64,000 nt of DNA from Cytobacillus firmus NBRC 15306 (lineage in GTDB: Bacteria; Bacillota; Bacilli; Bacillales; Cytobacillaceae). The DNA is taken from the NCBI RefSeq assembly GCF_001591465.1, contig NZ_BCUY01000001.1, positions 1-64,000 of the forward strand, in the 5' to 3' direction. Under the pieces are notes generated by a model. It saw only the letters and a list, made by a program, of their open reading frames with translations. It searched no databases and was not told the origin of the DNA. Position numbers and translations under genes: made by a program. Position 1 is the stretch's first letter. Every line of letters begins with the position of its first letter. Positions 26,939-35,358 of the stretch are shown in pieces.

Positions 26939-26952
26939 CGAACAGGTGTTCT
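26939..26952. promoter_or_regulatory. LexA (SOS) box upstream of parE
   Basis: CGAAC-AGGT-GTTCT differs by one base from the Bacillus LexA consensus CGAAC-N4-GTTCG. It lies about 115 bp before the parE start, in the promoter region. parEC belongs to the B. subtilis SOS regulon as I recall. Nothing else is visible in the 318-bp gap apart from the yneT terminator. Confidence 0.75.
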
Positions 26953-27102
26953 ATATTTATATTTTACCATATAAATTAGGATGGTCTATGCTTTATTTTA
27001 TCTATTTATTTGGTTTTGGCAAATAAGATCTTGAGATTTAAGAGATTTATCATGATTATTTCCGTTACACGAACCCTTTATTTACAGGGATTCTATAAAA
27101 AA

Positions 27103-27136
27103 TAAAAAACATGAGATCTTATAGAGACCTCATGCT
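27103..27136 (-). terminator. Terminator of yneT
   Basis: On the minus strand CATGAGGTCTC pairs imperfectly with GATCTCATG and is followed by T6, directly after the stop codon. Confidence 0.75.
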
Positions 27137-27141
27137 TTAGT

Positions 27142-27555
27142 TTACTTTGTCAGAGCATGTTCAACTTTAATGCAGCGGTCCATGATGACAGTGTACCCTT
27201 TTTCTTTTAGAAAATAATATGCTTCCTGGTTTGCCACTCCGAGCTGAGCCCAGAAAATATCAGCATCTATTTCAGCAAATTCCCGCGCGATTTCCGGAAG
27301 AAACTCAGATCGCCTGAATACATTAACAATATCCACATGCCCCTCGATGTCTTTAAGACTGGGCACTGCCTTTACACCAAGTACTTCATCAACAGACGGG
27401 TTAACCGGAATGATTTCATATCCCGCTTTTTGCATAGCCTCTGATACCATATAGGATGTACGTTCAGGATTTCCGCTTAATCCTACAATAGCAATCCGCT
27501 TCGACTTTTTTAAAAGGACACCGATTTCATCCCTGCTTGGGTTTTCAATAGCCAT
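27142..27555 (-). CDS. yneT: CoA-binding domain protein YneT
   Basis: This 137-residue Rossmann-type CoA-binding protein (succinyl-CoA synthetase alpha N-domain-like) contains IAIVGLSGNPERTSYMV near residue 22, YEIIPVNPSVDEVLG, and FWAQLGVANQEA near 102. The biochemical role is unknown. The ATG follows GGAGGG. In B. subtilis yneT sits between plsY and parE. Here parE is still next door but plsY lies 28 kb away, so this gene marks the left flank of the inserted island. Confidence 0.9.
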   Translation of the reverse strand: MAIENPSRDEIGVLLKKSKRIAIVGLSGNPERTSYMVSEAMQKAGYEIIPVNPSVDEVLGVKAVPSLKDIEGHVDIVNVFRRSEFLPEIAREFAEIDADIFWAQLGVANQEAYYFLKEKGYTVIMDRCIKVEHALTK

Positions 27556-27627
27556 TTTGTTCCCTCCAATTTTATCTGGTTATTTATATTTTACCTAAAA
27601 TCGCAAAAGCACACTAACTTATTGCTC

Positions 27628-27729
27628 TTATTCCCGAATATCGAGTTTATAAAAAAATTCAATGACCTCAACTGTAAACCCTTCTTTTTTATAAATAGAC
27701 AGCGCTTTCTCGTTTGCCCTACGCAAAGC
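27628..27729 (-). pseudogene. C-terminal remnant of a GNAT acetyltransferase gene
   Basis: Minus-strand translation reads ALRRANEKALSIYKKEGF then TVEVIEFFYKLDIRE and stop. N-x-x-A-x-x-x-Y-x-K-x-G-F is the classic C-terminal motif of GNAT N-acetyltransferases. An in-frame stop lies just upstream and no N-terminal part exists. The fragment sits exactly at the junction between yneT and the catabolic island, consistent with a deletion/insertion scar. Confidence 0.75.
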
Positions 27730-27765
27730 TTAATGCTACATCACACTCCTTTATTATATTTCACC

Positions 27766-27798
27766 ATAAAAAACGGCTGATTTGCTTTCAGCCGAATT
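27766..27798 (-). terminator. Terminator of the BMC/catabolic operon
   Basis: On the minus strand CGGCTGA pairs with TCAGCCG around AAGCAAA, followed by T6, just after the last gene of the operon. Confidence 0.9.
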
Positions 27799-27804
27799 AG
27801 AAGA

Positions 27805-29142
27805 TTAATTAACTGCGGTCTCTAATCTTTTGAGCAGCCTCTTTATGCTGGTGTTCGCTTCTTTTAAAACCATTTCTTTATCGACTGTGTTCAGCTTCCG
27901 ATTTTCCATCACCATTTTGCCGTTGACAATGGTAGATTCTACATCTGCACGAGTGGCTGAATAGACTATCCTCGAGATAGTATCGATATCAAATGACGGA
28001 TATATATGAAAATCGTTCAGATTAAGGATAGCAAGGTCTGCTTTCTTTCCGGGCTCCAGACTTCCGATTTCCTGTTCCATTCCAACTGCCTTCGCTCCGC
28101 CAATTGTCGCCATTCTAAAGACGGTTCTCGCATTCATTGCAGTTGGGCCGTGCACAGGCTTCTGAATGATGGCAGCCAATCTCATTTCATTAAACATATC
28201 CAGATTGTTATTGCAGGGAGCCCCGTCAGCACCAAGGCTGACAAATGCCTGCTGATCCAATAAGGAAGGGATCTCAGCCACACCTGATGCCAGCTTTAGA
28301 TTGGATCCCGGACAGTGGCTGACCTTTACGCCCCGTTCTTTAATGATTCTTTTTTCTTCTTCATTAAGCCAAACACAATGGGCAAGTATCAGCCTTTCAT
28401 TGGCAAGGCCAATGCTGTCCAGATAGACTACATTCCGCATGCCAAGCTCTCTTTCAACAAGGAGAATTTCACTGGCATTTTCGGATGCATGAGTATGGAC
28501 CCTTACGTTGTATTGTGCAGAGAGATCCCTGACATTTGTCAGCAATTCCTCTGTGCAGGAAACGACAAATCGGGGACAGAAGGCATATTGTATGCGTCCG
28601 TTATCACGATTGTGCCATCTTTCAAGGAGATCCACGCTTTGCTGAATGGATGCGGAGGTATTTTCTCTTAACGGAACAGGGACCTCATCCCCTTTATCCA
28701 TCATGACCTTTCCGGCAAGTGCCCGTATGCCGCTTTCTGCAATGGCCTGAAAGGCATATTCAGTATGATTAACGGTTTCCATGTCCAATACAGTTGTTGT
28801 TCCGCTCTGGAGCAATTCGCCAATTCCAAGCATAGCAGAATAATAGATGGACTCTTCATCATGCGAAGCCTCAAGCGGCCAGATCTTCTGCTTCAGCCAA
28901 TCAAGAAGCTCCAAATCATCAGCCTGCCCGCGGAATAATGTCTGGCACAGATGGATATGTGTCTGAATAAATCCCGGAATGACTGTCTTTCCGCTGGCAT
29001 CGATTACTTTATCCGCTTTATGTGTTAAATTCTGTCCAATTTCGGCAATGCGGTCATCTACAATATATAAGTCTCCGAAAATGATTTCTTCAGCTGCATT
29101 CATTGTAATAATTTCAGCGTTTTTTATCAGAATACTGCTCAT
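27805..29142 (-). CDS. Amidohydrolase of the TrzN/MtaD/DadD deaminase group
   Basis: This 445-residue metal-dependent hydrolase most resembles deaminases of S-adenosylhomocysteine, 5'-deoxyadenosine, 8-oxoguanine and triazines. The metal site begins with GFIQTHIHLCQTLFRG near residue 56, followed by VRVHTHASEN near 215, LAHCVWL near 253, and the late Asp in SLGADGAPCNNN near 302. In this operon it is a candidate for hydrolytic deamination or ring opening of an imidazole intermediate, but an ordinary 8-oxo-purine or adenosine-type deaminase is equally compatible. It is the last gene; its start overlaps the M20 stop. Confidence 0.85.
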   Translation of the reverse strand: MSSILIKNAEIITMNAAEEIIFGDLYIVDDRIAEIGQNLTHKADKVIDASGKTVIPGFIQTHIHLCQTLFRGQADDLELLDWLKQKIWPLEASHDEESIYYSAMLGIGELLQSGTTTVLDMETVNHTEYAFQAIAESGIRALAGKVMMDKGDEVPVPLRENTSASIQQSVDLLERWHNRDNGRIQYAFCPRFVVSCTEELLTNVRDLSAQYNVRVHTHASENASEILLVERELGMRNVVYLDSIGLANERLILAHCVWLNEEEKRIIKERGVKVSHCPGSNLKLASGVAEIPSLLDQQAFVSLGADGAPCNNNLDMFNEMRLAAIIQKPVHGPTAMNARTVFRMATIGGAKAVGMEQEIGSLEPGKKADLAILNLNDFHIYPSFDIDTISRIVYSATRADVESTIVNGKMVMENRKLNTVDKEMVLKEANTSIKRLLKRLETAVN

Positions 29143-30311
29143 TTTCTTTCTCCCCCTTGCATCGGACTGACTTCTGACGGCTCCAGGTTTCCATATGAAA
29201 TAATAAGCTGTCTGTAAAATTGAATGGAGCGCTGATATGCCGCCAGACTAACCCACTCATTTGGCTGATGCGCCAGCTTTTCATCACCTGGGCCGTAAAT
29301 CAAGGTAGGAATTTCACTCCTTGGATTAAGTACGGCACCATCTGTATAGTAGGATACCCCGTAATGATCCGCTTCCGAATCGCCCTTTGCCATCTGCGCA
29401 ATTTGAATAATGTCCCGTGCAGGATCAGTTAAAATAGATGGACGGTCAAGAAGAGTTTCAACACTGTATTTATAAATTTCACCCTGATCCAATAGAACAT
29501 CCAGTTTGGATTTTAGCTTGTTTATAAAATGGGAATGGGATTGAGGGGGAACTGTTCGAATATCTGCTCTGATGCTGCATTTATCTGGAATGACATTGGT
29601 CTGCACTCCGCCTTCAATCATGGTAACAGCCAGGCTGCTTTGTCCGAGGGGCTTCTTTTCTGTCTTCCATTCAATTTTCATTTCATCCAATACCCGGATT
29701 ATTTTCAGCATATGATCTACTGCATTGATTCCCTGTTCCGGCATGGAACCGTGAGAGGTTTTTCCATAAGCTGTGATCTCAAGCCAAAGGGCTCCCTTAT
29801 GGCCAATCACAATTTTTTCATTTGTCGGTTCGGCAATGACAAGTGCATCAATTTTTCGGCCACCATTTTCTTTTAAAAAAGTCCTGGCACCGCAGCTGTC
29901 GACTTCTTCCCCCGCTGTTGCCAAAAAGGTAACATCTGCTGGAGGAACAGTATTTGAAAGATACAGCTCCTCCAAAGCCAGGAACATTGCAGCAAGGCCG
30001 CTTTTCATATCAGAAGCTCCTCTGCCATAAATCCGGCCATTTGCGATTTCCCCTGAAAAAGGGGAGTAAACCCATTCTCCTGTTCCAGGGGAAACTGTAT
30101 CCATATGGCCGCATAAGAATAGCTGTTTACCGCTTTTTCCGGGAAGCGTAACTTCAAAATTGCTTCGGGTCTCATCAAGCATGGTCACCTTAAAAGGCAG
30201 ACCTTTTTCTTTGCATCTGTTAATAAAAGCTTCAGTCACTAAATGTTCGTTTCCGGGCGGATTGGAGCTGTCAATTTGGAGCAGATGCTGAAGAAACTGA
30301 ATATCATTCAT
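29139..30311 (-). CDS. M20 family amidohydrolase/deacylase (ArgE/DapE-like)
   Basis: This 390-residue di-zinc hydrolase has the M20 layout: LFLCGHMDTVSPG near residue 71 (ligand His, catalytic Asp), GRGASDMKSGLAAM near 97 (bridging Asp), TAGEEVDSCGA near 131 (catalytic Glu then Glu ligand), a dimerisation insert, and a late His in KLAHQPNEWVS near 355. M20 enzymes cleave N-acyl, N-carbamoyl or N-formimino amides. In this pathway it could act on a ring-opened product such as formiminoglycine or a ureido acid; the substrate is inferred only. Its ends overlap both neighbours (ATGA-type), showing translational coupling. Confidence 0.88.
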   Translation of the reverse strand: MNDIQFLQHLLQIDSSNPPGNEHLVTEAFINRCKEKGLPFKVTMLDETRSNFEVTLPGKSGKQLFLCGHMDTVSPGTGEWVYSPFSGEIANGRIYGRGASDMKSGLAAMFLALEELYLSNTVPPADVTFLATAGEEVDSCGARTFLKENGGRKIDALVIAEPTNEKIVIGHKGALWLEITAYGKTSHGSMPEQGINAVDHMLKIIRVLDEMKIEWKTEKKPLGQSSLAVTMIEGGVQTNVIPDKCSIRADIRTVPPQSHSHFINKLKSKLDVLLDQGEIYKYSVETLLDRPSILTDPARDIIQIAQMAKGDSEADHYGVSYYTDGAVLNPRSEIPTLIYGPGDEKLAHQPNEWVSLAAYQRSIQFYRQLIISYGNLEPSEVSPMQGGERK

Positions 30312-30934
30312 GAATCCGCCTCCATAATTTGCATTTTAATTGGTGTCACCTTAAATCCATTAACAGGCGCCATGTCCTGGGAACACGTTGTACAGGCAAT
30401 GACAACATCACACAGCGCTTTCAGCCTTATGTAATCGCCAGGCTTGGAAAGGGGTTCTGCAATGACATAATCCCCGGCATCATCAAGGACATTATTCATA
30501 AAGATATTAATGGGATCCGGAATAACCGGGGGATGAATATTATACTTTTTCAAGGCATTCGCAATATTATCATGGCAATTAGGGTGGTCCTCTTTATCGA
30601 AATCAACTTTGTAGCGGTAATAATCACATGCCGGAAAGAAGAAATCATGTTTTCCAACAGTATCTTCCACCAGCTGCATTAGCGGACGGCGGCGGTTGCT
30701 GTATAGCCAGTCTCCCGTTTTAAGCCGTATGCTGCTTAGTGAGGCGCGCATGTGGACAGGTGAAACATGTTCCCCGGGATCTTCATAGTTAAAGCACACA
30801 AAGTCCCCAACCTGTTTTCCTTCCATATCAATAATAATCAGCTCTTCCCCTTTGTGAATCAGTGCGCTTCTTCCTTCATACGGGGGGATAATAATTTCGT
30901 CCAGGATCTTGCCTCTGTTAAAAACCTCTTTCAT
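30308..30934 (-). CDS. DUF1989 (urea carboxylase-associated) protein
   Basis: This 208-residue DUF1989 protein contains IVIDMEGKQVGDFVCFNY-like EELIIIDMEGKQVGDFVCFN, HDFFFPACDYYRYKVDFDKE, HPNCHDNIANAL near residue 120, NIFMNNVL, and VIACTTCSQDMAPVNGF. The conserved Cys/His cluster (C..H; CTTC) suggests a metal site. The family is found with urea carboxylase, guanidine and allophanate genes and handles small N-rich amides; no reaction is firmly assigned to this subgroup. It overlaps the M20 gene by 4 nt. Confidence 0.85.
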   Translation of the reverse strand: MKEVFNRGKILDEIIIPPYEGRSALIHKGEELIIIDMEGKQVGDFVCFNYEDPGEHVSPVHMRASLSSIRLKTGDWLYSNRRRPLMQLVEDTVGKHDFFFPACDYYRYKVDFDKEDHPNCHDNIANALKKYNIHPPVIPDPINIFMNNVLDDAGDYVIAEPLSKPGDYIRLKALCDVVIACTTCSQDMAPVNGFKVTPIKMQIMEADS

Positions 30935-30955
30935 TTAGAACACCAGCCTTTGTTG

Positions 30956-31639
30956 TTATTCAATGAAAACTGCAACCGCACGAATCGGAGATCCCGTTCC
31001 TTTCCGAATTCTGAGAGGGAGTCCGAAATATAGAAATCGCATGCCTGCGATCTGGTCGAGATTGCAGAGATTTTCCGTATTGGTTATTCCGTATTCACGG
31101 CAGATGAGATGTCCGGAGTACTTTGGATCATCCGGATGGTCAATGGCCGGGGCATCAATGCCTATATTGACTGCACCTTTATCAGCCAGCCATTTTGCTG
31201 CCTGATAATCCAGGCCGGTATAAGTGGTGAGCCATTTGTCAGTACCATAAGACCGATTGTAGTGGCCGGTATAGAGGAGGACGATATCCCCTTTTTCAAT
31301 AAACTGCTGTGATTTCCTCAGTGCATCCTCGAGATCACGGTCGGTAATATACTGATGGGGCTGGATGTGGGATACATCAAGGCAAACTGCTGGCCCGTAA
31401 AAATATTCAAGCGGCATTTCATCGATGTATTGGCCGTTTGGATCATATTCATAAGTTGCATCACTATGAGTTGGACCATGTTCGTTGATTAATAGATTAT
31501 TAGTTGCAAACATAAACCCAATTTGCTTTTCACTTTCTTCGTGGGAGATATTCGGGAAGATCATTGTTTTCTGATGAAGGGGAAAAACAGGCATCCCCTG
31601 ATAAATTTCCTGCGTTAAATCGACAAGCTTAACTCCCAT
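30956..31639 (-). CDS. Cyclase-family metal hydrolase (kynurenine formamidase/isatin hydrolase-like)
   Basis: This 227-residue PF04199-type enzyme hydrolyses formamides or cyclic amides using a Mn/Zn site. The family motif HGTHxDxP appears as NEHGPTHSDATYE near residue 53-65, and the late His is in GIDAPAIDHPDD near 162. Variation of the last motif residue (Pro to Ala) is unusual. As a cyclic-amide hydrolase it is a candidate for opening imidazolone in the proposed pathway. The ATG follows AAGGAGG. It lies 66 nt after the adenine-deaminase-like gene. Confidence 0.85.
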   Translation of the reverse strand: MGVKLVDLTQEIYQGMPVFPLHQKTMIFPNISHEESEKQIGFMFATNNLLINEHGPTHSDATYEYDPNGQYIDEMPLEYFYGPAVCLDVSHIQPHQYITDRDLEDALRKSQQFIEKGDIVLLYTGHYNRSYGTDKWLTTYTGLDYQAAKWLADKGAVNIGIDAPAIDHPDDPKYSGHLICREYGITNTENLCNLDQIAGMRFLYFGLPLRIRKGTGSPIRAVAVFIE

Positions 31640-31706
31640 GGTATTCCTCCTTAACCTGCTTTATCTTTTACTATATGAAAAGCGGCAGAGAACGCCGGTT
31701 TAATGA

Positions 31707-33518
31707 TCAATTAATAATGGTCGGAATGACCTCGAACTTATCTACATCAATAAGCCCCATATCTGTAATTTTCCATTTCGGGCTTGTTACCAATGACCAG
31801 AATGATAAATGCATAAAGGGAACTTCCAAACCGCAGCCGAGAACTTCTTTGGCAAGCTGCGACAATTCATCGACCTTTTCACTCATTTCTTTTCCAGTTA
31901 ATTCATCTGTCATTAAACCGCCAATCCTGAGAGGAAGATCACCTACTACTTTGCTATCCTTTATCATGGCTATTCCGCCATCCATGGCAATGACACGGTT
32001 AACCGCCATGGCCATATCTACGTAGTTAGTTCCTGTTACAATAATATTATGTGTATCATGAGCAACGCTTTCTGCTATAGCTCCGCTTTTCAAATCAAAA
32101 CCATGAAGAAACGTCTTGCCGATTTTTCCGGTTCTGCCGTGGCGTTCAACTACCAGCAGCGGCAGCACATCCTGCTTTAAGCACGGCTGCACAATACCGT
32201 CTTTGACATTCAACATATATTCGCTTCCGCCAGTTAAGTTCTGGAAAGGTATTGCTTCAATTGCCCTTACTTTTGCACGGCTGCCTGGAGCTTCAATGGC
32301 GAGTTCCTTCACTGTTACAGGCTTCCGCTTCACTGACTTTTTCACACTTTCCGGATATATATAAGGAGCAATATCTATAGTTAATTCGCCTTTTTCAGCT
32401 GCTTTTTTCCCTGCCAGGTATACCTGCTCAATTGTCATATTGTTCAGATCGCTGATCACGACGATATCTGCTCTTTTGCCTGGTGCAATGACCCCCACAT
32501 CCTTAAAGCCAAAGTGGGTGGCAGGATTAATGGTCGCCATTTGGATGGCTTCCACTGGATCAATGCCAACTGCAATGGTTCTGCGGACAATATCATTCAT
32601 ATGTCCGTAATTTAACAGATCAGCAGGCACCATATCGTCCGATACAAGGATTGCACGGCGGGAATCCAGCCCATCCTCGGTTATGGCACGAATACAGTCT
32701 GCCATATTTCTTTGGGAAGAGCCTTCACGCATGAACACACTTACGCCATTGCGCAGCTTTTCGACTGTTTCTTCTTTCGTCGTAGTTTCATGGCAGGACA
32801 CATGGTTCCCTCCGCTGATAATATGGGCGGCAAGCTCTTTGCCAAACAATCCCGGGGCATTCCCTTCAACGGTTTTTCCTATGCTGTTTGCATATGAAAC
32901 TGCGGCAACAAGGTCGTCTATTAATTCCGGTGCATGCTCATACACGGGACCGATATTGCTGAAGCTTTGAATCTCCCCAATTCCCTGCACATATGGGTCT
33001 GCCAGGAGCTCTTTCATATCCTTTGATGTCACATCAAAGCCGGATGTTTCAAGACCTGGAGCATCAGGCACAGCACAAGGTACCGTGAATAATACCCGGT
33101 TTGGAAGTGTCTTAGCTTCTTCAATCATTGCCTTCATTCCGTGAACACCCAGGACGTTCCCTATTTCATGCGGATCACCTATCAGCGTGGTGGTTCCTGT
33201 CGGAATGGAAAGCTTGGAGAATTCCGTACAAGTCAGCATCGCACTCTCAAAATGCATATGAGAATCAATGAACCCTGGACAAACGAATTTCCCCTGAATG
33301 TTTTCAACTATCGTTTTTGGTCCGATTAAGTCTTTTGCGTCCCCTGCCATTAATATATATTCGCCTTTCATCGCAACGTCTGCTTCATAGATCTCACGGG
33401 TGATTACATTAATAAAGTATCCCCCTTTCAGAACTACATCTGCATACTGGCTGGAATCAAGCAAAACATCAATAAGCTTGCGGTACTGCACTGCCTTTTT
33501 GATATTTTTTGCATCCAT
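31707..33518 (-). CDS. Adenine deaminase-like amidohydrolase within the BMC operon
   Basis: This 603-residue member of the AdeC family has FIDSHMHFESAMLT near residue 82 (metal His), GDPHEIGNVLG near 114, NAPGLFGKEL near 218, HVSCHETTTKEE near 238, FMREGSS near 260 and SDDMVP near 290, and the family's C-terminal PKWKITDMGLI. It differs in many flanking residues from the second AdeC of the window (49946-51682), which has HAAGLN where this one has NAPGLF. The duplication and the BMC setting suggest a related substrate, for example aminoimidazole. It starts 3 nt after the EutN-like stop. Confidence 0.85.
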   Translation of the reverse strand: MDAKNIKKAVQYRKLIDVLLDSSQYADVVLKGGYFINVITREIYEADVAMKGEYILMAGDAKDLIGPKTIVENIQGKFVCPGFIDSHMHFESAMLTCTEFSKLSIPTGTTTLIGDPHEIGNVLGVHGMKAMIEEAKTLPNRVLFTVPCAVPDAPGLETSGFDVTSKDMKELLADPYVQGIGEIQSFSNIGPVYEHAPELIDDLVAAVSYANSIGKTVEGNAPGLFGKELAAHIISGGNHVSCHETTTKEETVEKLRNGVSVFMREGSSQRNMADCIRAITEDGLDSRRAILVSDDMVPADLLNYGHMNDIVRRTIAVGIDPVEAIQMATINPATHFGFKDVGVIAPGKRADIVVISDLNNMTIEQVYLAGKKAAEKGELTIDIAPYIYPESVKKSVKRKPVTVKELAIEAPGSRAKVRAIEAIPFQNLTGGSEYMLNVKDGIVQPCLKQDVLPLLVVERHGRTGKIGKTFLHGFDLKSGAIAESVAHDTHNIIVTGTNYVDMAMAVNRVIAMDGGIAMIKDSKVVGDLPLRIGGLMTDELTGKEMSEKVDELSQLAKEVLGCGLEVPFMHLSFWSLVTSPKWKITDMGLIDVDKFEVIPTIIN

Positions 33519-33521
33519 TTA

Positions 33522-33800
33522 TTAACCCCCTGTTTCCATTCCTTCTACACTGTCAATAATTCCAATAATGGCAGCATCGATAGGAGCATCTTTATTCTGA
33601 ACCGCTCTTGATGCCATGCTTCCAGTCACATAGATGACCTTCTCGCCAATGCCGGCACCAACAGTATCAACGGTTATAATGGGGTTCGGTAACATTGAGC
33701 CGTCCAATCCTATAGGCTGGGTAATTAATAGTTTTGTGCCTACCAGATTATCATCTTTTCTTGTGGCAGTGACACGCCCAACCACTATTCCCATTTGCAT
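33522..33800 (-). CDS. BMC-P shell pentamer protein (EutN/CcmL family)
   Basis: The 92-residue vertex protein closes the corners of a bacterial microcompartment. It starts MQMGIVVGRVTATRKDDNLVGTKL (G-x-V-V-G-x-V-x-A-T/K) and contains VDTVGAGIGEKVIYVTGSMASRA and IIGIIDSVE, the full EutN/CcmL signature (quoted in pieces). It overlaps no neighbour but is spaced 3-13 nt from both. It is the only BMC-P gene in the locus; its presence argues that closed shells form. Confidence 0.93.
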   Translation of the reverse strand: MQMGIVVGRVTATRKDDNLVGTKLLITQPIGLDGSMLPNPIITVDTVGAGIGEKVIYVTGSMASRAVQNKDAPIDAAIIGIIDSVEGMETGG

Positions 33801-33813
33801 AAAGACCTACTCC

Positions 33814-34545
33814 TTAATGTAAAATAATATCGATCTTAAGTTCCTTTGCTGTATCTCTTGCCAGGGGGGTTATGATAGCCCCTTTTGGAACAGTCAGCTG
33901 ATTAAGCTTGCTCAAATAGGCAAACCGGACTGTCTCATCGGAAATAACCGTTTTCTTCATTTGATGAACAGCAAAGTCTGCCCTATCATTGAAATCTATT
34001 AATCTTATGCCAAGCACCTTCAGCTCTGCCATCTGCCCATTAAGCTTTCTTTTTAATATGTCCGGCCCTTTATCCATTCCTTTCAGTTTCCAATACTGAC
34101 TGAAAGGATCGCCTCCAGCCTTCAAAGCCGTGACCCGTTTCCCTTTTAATAAACCCATTAGTATAATCCGCACCAAAGGCCTTTGTTCGTTAAAGTTCAA
34201 TAGATCTGCTATCAGAGAAAATGATAGAATAGGCAAAAGAATTTCATCAAAATGATCAAGAAGCTGATCATTAATCATGGAAGCAGAGATCCAATCGTCA
34301 TTTCCGGTCAGAGAAACTAACTCCTCAAGCGGAAATTGGGTAAGCATTTCTTCTTCAGCAGCCATCCTAAGTGTAATATCTTCCTGTATTAACTTTTGCA
34401 AGTAAGAAAATCCCGGTTCCATTCCAATCATATGAGAGGTTAATAGAGCCAGGATATGTGGTTTTCTGCCTCTGCTTTTTTCGTTACGCATGTAAAGCTC
34501 CTGCAGAGTGTTTTTTGCCATAACACTCTGCTTTTTACTGATCAT
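33814..34545 (-). CDS. BMC-associated protein of unknown function, PduM-like C-terminus
   Basis: This 243-residue protein matches no enzyme I know. The N-terminal 30 residues are helical and basic (KKQSVMAKNTLQELYMRNE). The middle contains PLVRIILMGLLKGKRVTALK, and the end reads VPKGAIITPLARDTAKELKI followed by DIILH. A terminal TPLARDxAxELxI segment is shared with PduM/EutQ-type microcompartment proteins, so a structural or core-assembly role is plausible. It lies between the BMC-H gene (3 nt) and BMC-P gene (13 nt). Confidence 0.75.
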   Translation of the reverse strand: MISKKQSVMAKNTLQELYMRNEKSRGRKPHILALLTSHMIGMEPGFSYLQKLIQEDITLRMAAEEEMLTQFPLEELVSLTGNDDWISASMINDQLLDHFDEILLPILSFSLIADLLNFNEQRPLVRIILMGLLKGKRVTALKAGGDPFSQYWKLKGMDKGPDILKRKLNGQMAELKVLGIRLIDFNDRADFAVHQMKKTVISDETVRFAYLSKLNQLTVPKGAIITPLARDTAKELKIDIILH

Positions 34546-34547
34546 AC

Positions 34548-34832
34548 TTATTCACCGATATTTTTTGATAATAGAGCTCTTTCAACTTCGCTGTGCGGTC
34601 TTGGAATGACATGGACTGAGATGAGTTCTCCTACTCTGCTGGCAGCTTCAGCACCTGCATCAGTGGCAGCTTTAACGGCTCCGACATCTCCTCTGACCAT
34701 GACTGTTACAAGACCAAATCCCACTTTTTCATATCCGCAGATCTCCACATTTGCTGCCTTAACCATTGCATCCGCTGCCTCAACTGCGCCGACAAGACCT
34801 TTCGTCTCGATTAATCCTAATGCTTCACCCAT
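34548..34832 (-). CDS. BMC-H shell hexamer protein (PduA-like) 3
   Basis: This 94-residue canonical single BMC domain begins [21 protein letters not shown] and contains [21 protein letters not shown] and [13 protein letters not shown] (cited in parts). It should form hexagonal shell tiles with a central pore. Among the three BMC-H genes here it is the most PduA/EutM-like and lacks any extension. RBS AGGAGG precedes the ATG. Confidence 0.95.
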   Translation of the reverse strand: MGEALGLIETKGLVGAVEAADAMVKAANVEICGYEKVGFGLVTVMVRGDVGAVKAATDAGAEAASRVGELISVHVIPRPHSEVERALLSKNIGE

Positions 34833-34855
34833 TGTGTGTTTCCTCCTTAAGTTTA

Positions 34856-35269
34856 TTAAACTGATGGTTTGTCATTATCATTTTCGTTAAGTTCATTCAG
34901 TTCTTTAGCTAGCTTTTTTCCATTCGGCTCTTCTTCGGTTTTATACTCTTTTTCAGCATCTGTTTCCAGATGCATTTCTTTCAGCTTAAATTGCGGAAGC
35001 AGCTTCCCTGCCACTTCACTATGTGCACGCGGGATAACATGAGCAGAAATTACTTTTCCTATTCTCTCTGCTGAACTCACACCGGCATCGACTGCAGACT
35101 TTACAGCCGCAACATCGCCGTTAAAATGAATTGTGACGCCCAGGTAGCCATCCACTCCTATTACTTTTTCAATTCCTACAATTTCTACATCTGCTGCTTT
35201 TACGGCTGCATCTGCTGCAGAAACTGCTGTTGAATAACCAACGGTTTCAATCAAACCCAATGCTTGCAA
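34856..35269 (-). CDS. BMC-H shell protein with a charged C-terminal extension 2
   Basis: Residues 1-95 form a BMC domain ([54 protein letters not shown]). Residues about 96-137 are a highly charged tail ([20 protein letters not shown]...[10 protein letters not shown]) not part of the fold. Such tails can face the lumen or cytosol and recruit partners. This gives the shell a second, functionally distinct hexamer. The [13 protein letters not shown] insert GVDGYLG also alters the pore-loop region relative to the other two. Confidence 0.92.
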   Translation of the reverse strand: MQALGLIETVGYSTAVSAADAAVKAADVEIVGIEKVIGVDGYLGVTIHFNGDVAAVKSAVDAGVSSAERIGKVISAHVIPRAHSEVAGKLLPQFKLKEMHLETDAEKEYKTEEEPNGKKLAKELNELNENDNDKPSV

Positions 35270-35358
35270 CTGAAGAATCCTCCTCCTATGAAATTGTCAG
35301 ACCGGCTAAATTTTCAGGAATTATTGAGCAGATCTGTGACTGTGCTGCTGGCCAAGCC

